Below are positions 5,831-10,100 of a stretch of 10,100 bases of DNA, piece after piece (the first letter of the stretch is position 1; each line of letters opens with the position of its first letter). The stretch is taken from NCBI GenBank assembly GCA_028696755.1, contig JAQVGK010000081.1, positions 1 to 10,100 on the forward strand, in the 5' to 3' direction. This DNA comes from Bacteroidales bacterium (lineage in GTDB: Bacteria; Bacteroidota; Bacteroidia; Bacteroidales; ML635J-15). The notes beneath the pieces were generated by a model. It was not told the DNA's origin. It did not search any database and saw only the letters and a list, made by a program, of their open reading frames with translations. Made by a program: the position numbers and the translations under genes.

Positions 5831-7767
5831 GACTTTGCGATTATGTTTAAATCTTGAATCAAACGATAGTCCTTTGCATACATGACGTTTAATCTTTGAG
5901 CGAGTTGTGCCGAGTATTCAGATTTTTTTATCACCGAAACAGGAGACCAGATTCCTTTTTTTATTTTCGGCAGCATACTATTGTCAACTCCGGCGGCTTC
6001 GCAATAAGAAACAAAAGAATTATTACCAATTAAAATGGAAAAAATTTTCTTTAACATCTGTCCAGGTTTGCGAATAAAGAAAACTAGAATGGGGAATAGT
6101 AAAATCATTAAAAAAGAGGTAATAAAATCGAGCATTCTTTTATTTCTTTGGTTTTCTGGTTTTGCAATACTATTGATGTCAATATTGTAAAGTTCTCCAG
6201 TAGTATTTATCGAATTACTGCCAATAACAGAATATCCATCAGGACTGGCAATTTTATAATCTAATCTTGCATTGTTTAGCTGAAGCATAGTTTGGATAAT
6301 CTGTTGCGATTGTAAATTTTTCGCACAAAAGATGATCTCATCAATTTTATTTATTCTAACTACTTCGTCGAGCTGTTGAAGGTTACCTGCAAAGAACTCA
6401 CTTCCGTTATCTTTACCGGGGTTAACAAATGCACTGATTTTTATTTTTGGGTTTGTATTATTTATCAGTTTAACCAAATCTCTACTTTCTTTCTCTGAGC
6501 CAACTATTGCAACTTTCTTTTTGCCTGGAAGACTAATTCTAAAACTGTTTCTTCCGGTATAGTGCAATATCAAGCGAACAAATGGGATAAATAGTGTTGA
6601 CCAGCCTGCACCTATTAGTATTATTGCCCTTGAGAAACGAAACTCAACTGGTAAAAGAGAGTACATTACCAAAATTATTACAGTTCCGGCAATTAATCCT
6701 TTATAGATGTTTTTTAGTTTTACTGGCTTGTCGTATCCACCCAAAAACATAAGTGAGATTATCCAGATAAAAATGTAAGCAGCAAGCGCCCATACAAAAA
6801 CGTCTTTGGGATAGGCATCTGCAGCTCCGAATTTATAATTTGACCAAGTTGGAGTAACAAGAATAAATCCTGCCAAAATAATCAACGAATCAATCACTGG
6901 AGTTACAATACTTCGTGCAAAACGGTAAACGATTGCTAGTGCAGCCCTAAGATATATTGCAAATTTGATTAAAGCAATGAGGTAGCCAGCATTACGTTTC
7001 GAAAAGTGCTTTTTTGCAAAAATTATCATCGCGTTGTAAAACACCAGAACGTAATTTATACTTCCCTTTTTTGTGCTTTCACCTTTGTAATGAATTATTG
7101 TTGTTTCGGGCAAATAGTAGTTTTTGTAACCAGCTAAAGTAATGCGGTACGACATGTCTATATCTTCGCCATACATAAAAAATGTTTCGTCTAGAAGTCC
7201 TGCTTTGTCAAGAGTTTCTTTCCTGAGTAACATAAATGCCCCCGAAAGTACGTCAACCACATGGGTCTTGTCCTTGTCGAGGTAGGAGAGGTGATATTGA
7301 CCGAATTTTGCAGATTTGGGGAATATCTTTGAAAGGCCAAAAATCTTATAAAAAGCAACTTCTGGTGTTGGTAATCCACGTTTCGACTCCGGCAGGAAAC
7401 GACCTTTGCCGTCAATCATTTTCACTCCCAAGCCGCCAGCATCGGGATGAGAATCCATGAAATCGCAAACAGTTTTTAAAGTTTTTTCCTCGATGACTGT
7501 ATCAGGATTTAACAATAATACATATTCGCCTTTAGAGATTTTTATTGCTTGGTTATTGGCATACGAGAAACCATAATTTACTTTATTCTCGATAAGGAAA
7601 ACTTGTGGAAACTTCGATTTTACCATTGCACACGAACCATCCACCGAATTGTTATCAACCACAAACACTTCTGTCTCGCAGTGCTTTGCCGATTCGAATA
7701 CCGAATTCAGACACTGCTCCAGAAAGTGCTTTACATTGTAGTTTACTATAACAACCGATAATTTCAT
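5812..7767 (-). CDS. GT2 glycosyltransferase fused to a degenerate WcaJ/WbaP-like membrane region
   Basis: The protein has 651 residues from the ATG at 7767; an in-frame TTG two codons upstream is rejected. Residues 1-230 are a GT-A family 2 glycosyltransferase: SVVIVNYN at 4-11, VVDNNSVDGS at 36-45, LLLNPDTV at 84-91 (Asp89 at the DxD position) and FFMYGEDIDMSYR at 196-208 (probable base in E201-D202). Residues 263-402 hold about five membrane segments (around 265-283, 288-306, 324-343, 356-372, 380-402). The GGYD and FRFSR sites match polyprenyl-phosphate glycosylphosphotransferases. Residues 417-500 look like the Rossmann CoA_binding_3 region. KRMLDFI at 543-549 starts a sugar-transferase-like segment, but the KFRSM and DELPQ catalytic stretch is absent: the chain goes from a membrane helix (551-565) to SILIGNNSFVSY, where LKGDMSLVGPRP would be. 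It probably adds a sugar to a lipid-linked or surface glycan at the inner membrane. It heads the acetyltransferase and lipoprotein run. Confidence 0.88.
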   Translation of the reverse strand: MKLSVVIVNYNVKHFLEQCLNSVFESAKHCETEVFVVDNNSVDGSCAMVKSKFPQVFLIENKVNYGFSYANNQAIKISKGEYVLLLNPDTVIEEKTLKTVCDFMDSHPDAGGLGVKMIDGKGRFLPESKRGLPTPEVAFYKIFGLSKIFPKSAKFGQYHLSYLDKDKTHVVDVLSGAFMLLRKETLDKAGLLDETFFMYGEDIDMSYRITLAGYKNYYLPETTIIHYKGESTKKGSINYVLVFYNAMIIFAKKHFSKRNAGYLIALIKFAIYLRAALAIVYRFARSIVTPVIDSLIILAGFILVTPTWSNYKFGAADAYPKDVFVWALAAYIFIWIISLMFLGGYDKPVKLKNIYKGLIAGTVIILVMYSLLPVEFRFSRAIILIGAGWSTLFIPFVRLILHYTGRNSFRISLPGKKKVAIVGSEKESRDLVKLINNTNPKIKISAFVNPGKDNGSEFFAGNLQQLDEVVRINKIDEIIFCAKNLQSQQIIQTMLQLNNARLDYKIASPDGYSVIGSNSINTTGELYNIDINSIAKPENQRNKRMLDFITSFLMILLFPILVFFIRKPGQMLKKIFSILIGNNSFVSYCEAAGVDNSMLPKIKKGIWSPVSVIKKSEYSAQLAQRLNVMYAKDYRLIQDLNIIAKSWKNKV

Positions 7768-7781
7768 AAACAAATAAACTG

Positions 7782-7789
7782 CAAATGTA
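7782..7789 (-). promoter_or_regulatory. Promoter -7 box for the glycosyltransferase run
   Basis: The minus strand reads TACATTTG, an exact TAnnTTTG match, ending 14 nt before the ATG at 7767. No clear TTTG was seen 19-23 nt upstream, so the -33 element is weak or missing. The implied leader is about 10 nt. Confidence 0.55.
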
Positions 7790-7977
7790 AAAAAAAAGTA
7801 TTTATGAATGTCGATTTTTCTTGTAAGTAGTAAGTGATGGTTGGGATGTCGGTGATTGCGATGGGAATTGCATTTTTTTTGTAATTATCTGCTTCAATTT
7901 TGTTATTACCTCGAACGCTATTTGGTTAGCAGTTAGATTCACTCAATGTGCCACGATTAGCTAAAACCTTTTATATA

Positions 7978-7991
7978 TCCGCTAACGCGGA
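7978..7991. repeat. Short palindrome with TAAC loop
   Basis: TCCGC, loop TAAC, GCGGA: a perfect 5-bp stem with a 4-nt loop. The same loop and the same outer T-A pair occur in the hairpin core at 8031-8044 (TGTCC-TAAC-GGACA) with a different but still complementary stem. The two look like members of one REP-like family. Confidence 0.5.
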
Positions 7992-8010
7992 ATTTAATTA
8001 CATTGATACA

Positions 8011-8061
8011 AAATTCTCTATGGATATTTATGTCCTAACGGACAAAAACCATAGAGAATTT
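8011..8061. repeat. Long inverted repeat / hairpin, possible terminator of ruvC
   Basis: AAATTCTCTATGG (8011-8023) is perfectly complementary to CCATAGAGAATTT (8049-8061). Inside it, TTT (8027-8029) pairs with AAA (8046-8048) and TGTCC (8031-8035) pairs with GGACA (8040-8044) around a TAAC loop. There is one A-A mismatch and an unpaired ATA. In total 21 pairs fold within 51 nt. It lies 200 bp after the ruvC stop. Read on the minus strand, the stem ends in AATTTTG, only a weak U-run, so it might terminate ruvC transcripts but looks more like a repeat element or structured RNA. Confidence 0.65.
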
Positions 8062-8260
8062 AACATTCGACTCCAATAAGAATCAAAATAACAAAAGGCA
8101 AGATCTACTTGTGTGAGTTCCGTGAGTTTAGCTATTTGCCAATAGGTGGCTGAGGGTTTTGCTTTATGTAAAGTTATTAGGATTAGAACATGTTTCAAAA
8201 ATACAGATTTTATTAAACAAGCGATTAAAGCAAAATGTCTCGAAGCCACCGCTTACAAAA

Positions 8261-8842
8261 TCACAATTCCTTCTTCTTCCTCTCAGGAACAACAATATTA
8301 TTTTTGGCGATATAGTCTTTCCAGTCTTTGCATTTAACATCCGAAACAGGACCAGTTCGTTGGTAAAAATGACACATTGCAGCAGCTAATCCATCTGTAG
8401 CATCGAGTTTTTCGGGAAGTTCTTCAAGCTTTAACAATTTTTGGAGCATACCAGCAACCTGTTCTTTTGATGCAGCTCCACTACCAGTAATTGAAAGTTT
8501 TATTTTACGGGGTGCATATTCGTAAATAGGAACTGTTCGTGTTAGTGCTGCTGCAATCGCGGCTCCTTGAGCTCTGCCTAGCTTTAACATCGATTGCACA
8601 TTTTTACCTTGGAAAGGAGCTTCAATTGCAAGTTCATCAGGCTTAAAACCATCAATGAGTTGTAGGGTTCGTTCGTAGATATGTTTAAGTTTGTTGAAGT
8701 GACCGTCCATTTTGTGCATGTCGACAATCCCAAAGCCAATGCAAATTACCGATTTTCCTTTTTCATGAATTACTCCATAACCCATTATGTTTGTTCCGGG
8801 GTCGATTCCTAATATTATCCTGTCTTTTTCAGATTTTGCCAT
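8261..8842 (-). CDS. ruvC: Crossover junction endodeoxyribonuclease RuvC
   Basis: RuvC is the Holliday-junction resolvase that cuts recombination intermediates symmetrically as part of the RuvABC machinery. The 193-residue protein has the RNase H-like fold markers and all four acidic catalytic residues: D14 in LGIDPGTNIMGYGV, E74 in LAIEAPFQGKNVQS, and D147 and D150 in LDATDGLAAAMCH. The RKIKLSITGSGAASKEQV segment (112-129) is the conserved DNA-binding region. It is slightly longer than the E. coli protein because of a short N-terminal leader and a Lys-rich tail (ERKKKEL). The ATG at 8842 overlaps the stop of the TPR gene by one base (TAATG), so it is probably co-translated with that gene. 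ruvA and ruvB are not in the window, which is usual for this phylum as far as I recall. Confidence 0.97.
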   Translation of the reverse strand: MAKSEKDRIILGIDPGTNIMGYGVIHEKGKSVICIGFGIVDMHKMDGHFNKLKHIYERTLQLIDGFKPDELAIEAPFQGKNVQSMLKLGRAQGAAIAAALTRTVPIYEYAPRKIKLSITGSGAASKEQVAGMLQKLLKLEELPEKLDATDGLAAAMCHFYQRTGPVSDVKCKDWKDYIAKNNIVVPERKKKEL

Positions 8843-10100
8843 TACTTTTGGTTTGACAGGTTACGAAGATTTTTTCGTGCCTCGACAGTAAAAATACTAC
8901 CAGGGAAGTCGGTTATTAGTTTTAAATATGCGTCCATCGCTACTTGCCTGTGACTTAGTTTTTCTTCGCATAAAGCATATTTAAACAAGGCATTGTCGGC
9001 CAGAATGTCGTAAAAATAAGTTGTTGCAACCTGATTGTAATATGACGAGGCTGTTGCAAAATCACCGCCGGCCTCATAAATTCCTGCTTTGCGATATAGA
9101 ACATCGTCTATTAGTCCATGCGACGGGTATAAAACCATAATGGAATCAAGTGTAGCAAATGCTTTGTCGTATTGACGCGAGAAAATATAAAAGTCGGCTC
9201 TCGCAAAAATTTTCATCGTTGTTTCGGTTGTGTCTAAATTGTAATTGTCGGCAATAAACATACTTAACTCCATTGCATCGTTTGCAATAAGTTTAGATGT
9301 GCTCGATTTTAATACATCGAGTTGAGCTTGTGCCCATCTAAACTGACCTGTGTAATAGGCTAAACGAGCCTTTTTAAAGCGAGCTTCGTGTCCAATCGGA
9401 CTTTCAATTGCAGCTTTTTCTACCTGAGCATAAGTGAGAATTGCATCCCATGGATTACTATTTAGGAAATATATATCGCCAAGCAAAAGTTTTACAACTA
9501 ATTCCTGATCTGGAGTGAATCTTCTTTCGGTAATGCTCTTTTCTATTAAAGCAATCGCCTCATCAAATTTATTTAGGTAATATGCCTTAACATTTATCAA
9601 TGCATAAATAACTTTGTATGATTCCTTGCGTGTAATAATTTGGAGCGATTCCTCAAGCTTTTGCTCCAAAGCAATCAACTCTTCTCGCGAAGGATTAAGT
9701 TTTGAGGTTGTTGTTGTATAAATAATATTCAAATTCTCGATATATGCCACACTATAATAAGGATTGTCCCGCCCTTTTGCGATTATATACCCAAATGCTT
9801 CTAGAGCTAGGTCGTACTCAAGATTGTCGTAAAGCAAAAGTCCGAAATTGATAATGTCATTTTCTCCGTTTTTCGTTCTTTTATCAACAGCAATAAGCTG
9901 GGTTAGTGCCAATTTGAATCTGCCACTCTGAGTGTATTGCCAAATTAGAAGTTGATTGTAAACTGCAATCTGAGGTTTCTCTTGTATGCGCTCTAAAATT
10001 GCTGCTTCTATTATCGGGTCAACACTCTCGTCAATATCGTTAGCCATTACATATTGGAGGCGCGATTGAATTGTGTTAAGTGCTTGAGGGTTTTTTTCCA
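8842..10100 (-). CDS. Tetratricopeptide-repeat protein (5' end outside window)
   Basis: At least 418 residues are visible. The frame stays open through 10100, and the 17 codons before the Met at 10047 (EKNPQALNTIQSRLQYV) read as normal repeat sequence, so that Met is internal and the true start lies beyond the window. The protein is almost wholly helical with degenerate TPR units, for example AVYNQLLIWQYTQSGRFKLA, FKKARLAYYTGQFRWAQAQL and ALFKYALCEEKLSHRQVAMD. The last units carry the A-x-x-AY-x3-L-x3-FP spacing of the outer-membrane-assembly type of TPR (BamD/YbgF-like). The segment with GDIYFLNSNPWDAILTYAQVEK and SSTSKLIANDAMELS resembles a TPR protein I associate with Bacteroidetes. A signal peptide, if present, lies outside. 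Its stop overlaps the ruvC ATG. A role in protein complexes is inferred from the repeats; the partner is unknown. Confidence 0.85.
   Translation of the reverse strand, partial: EKNPQALNTIQSRLQYVMANDIDESVDPIIEAAILERIQEKPQIAVYNQLLIWQYTQSGRFKLALTQLIAVDKRTKNGENDIINFGLLLYDNLEYDLALEAFGYIIAKGRDNPYYSVAYIENLNIIYTTTTSKLNPSREELIALEQKLEESLQIITRKESYKVIYALINVKAYYLNKFDEAIALIEKSITERRFTPDQELVVKLLLGDIYFLNSNPWDAILTYAQVEKAAIESPIGHEARFKKARLAYYTGQFRWAQAQLDVLKSSTSKLIANDAMELSMFIADNYNLDTTETTMKIFARADFYIFSRQYDKAFATLDSIMVLYPSHGLIDDVLYRKAGIYEAGGDFATASSYYNQVATTYFYDILADNALFKYALCEEKLSHRQVAMDAYLKLITDFPGSIFTVEARKNLRNLSNQK

Larger units (their letters stand above)
7768..8260. other. Intergenic region of about 490 bp with no supported gene
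   Basis: This gap lies between the ruvC stop and the glycosyltransferase start. I see no protein of clear family here. It holds the glycosyltransferase -7 box, a 14-bp palindrome (7978-7991), a long hairpin (8011-8061) and a directly repeated GTGAGTT (8113-8119 and 8122-8128). The minus-strand frame at 8028-8249 and a 46-codon minus-strand frame at 7802-7942 look accidental or decayed. The size and the palindromes suggest repeat debris or a non-coding RNA rather than plain spacer. Confidence 0.5.

Noticed and set aside
7236..7460. Plus-strand 74-codon frame inside the glycosyltransferase gene
   Set aside because: It is antisense to the conserved GT2 domain, with low-complexity basic composition.
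7768..7773. TTG start two codons upstream of the glycosyltransferase ATG
   Set aside because: The ATG at 7767 gives the standard MKLSVVIVNYN start of GT2 proteins.
7802..7942. 46-codon minus-strand frame starting with GTG just upstream of the glycosyltransferase
   Set aside because: The first 23 residues look helical, but the tail is Ser/Pro/Thr-rich, the start is GTG, and no family is recognised. Too weak to call a gene or pseudogene.
8028..8249. 73-codon minus-strand frame after ruvC
   Set aside because: It spans the long hairpin, has no recognisable family, no promoter box and unusual Trp/Cys/His composition. More likely repeat-derived or chance.

Overview
The window is AT-rich and looks like Bacteroidota, probably Bacteroidales or a related order. 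Four signs support this. Perfect TAnnTTTG -7 boxes lie just upstream of genes. Start codons have A-rich leaders without Shine-Dalgarno sequences. All four predicted signal peptidase I substrates have Gln as the first mature residue. Several genes match families I know mainly from that phylum. No tRNA, rRNA, CRISPR array, intact insertion sequence or phage gene was seen, so this is mostly chromosomal housekeeping and envelope sequence with small lineage-specific genes.

Layout. 1-2760 (minus): two uncharacterised exported proteins followed by folC, tightly packed (10-bp gap, then an ATGA overlap); folC runs off the left edge. 2860-3894 (minus): an outer-membrane beta-barrel protein with a small N-terminal domain. 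3895-4159: a divergent promoter region with a palindrome. 4160-5100 (plus): an exported DUF6265-like protein joined by a TAATG overlap to a stand-alone HsdR N-terminal-type PD-(D/E)xK protein. 5075-7767 (minus): a long glycosyltransferase fused to a phosphoglycosyltransferase-like membrane region, then a GNAT acetyltransferase (19-bp overlap), then a 70-residue lipoprotein (6-bp gap) whose 3' end overlaps the nuclease gene convergently. 7768-8260: about 490 bp with no supported gene but with two related palindromes. 8261-10100 (minus): a TPR-repeat protein coupled to ruvC; the TPR frame stays open through the right edge.

By function, folC supplies polyglutamylated folates and ruvC resolves Holliday junctions. 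The glycosyltransferase probably builds a surface glycan or glycolipid, with the acetyltransferase as a possible partner. The remaining exported genes are envelope proteins of unknown role. The items most worth a second look are the degenerate phosphoglycosyltransferase domain fused to GT2, the short lipoprotein resembling the lipoprotein half of the Bacteroidetes rSAM/lipoprotein system, the internally duplicated secreted protein beside folC, and the covarying TAAC-loop palindromes.
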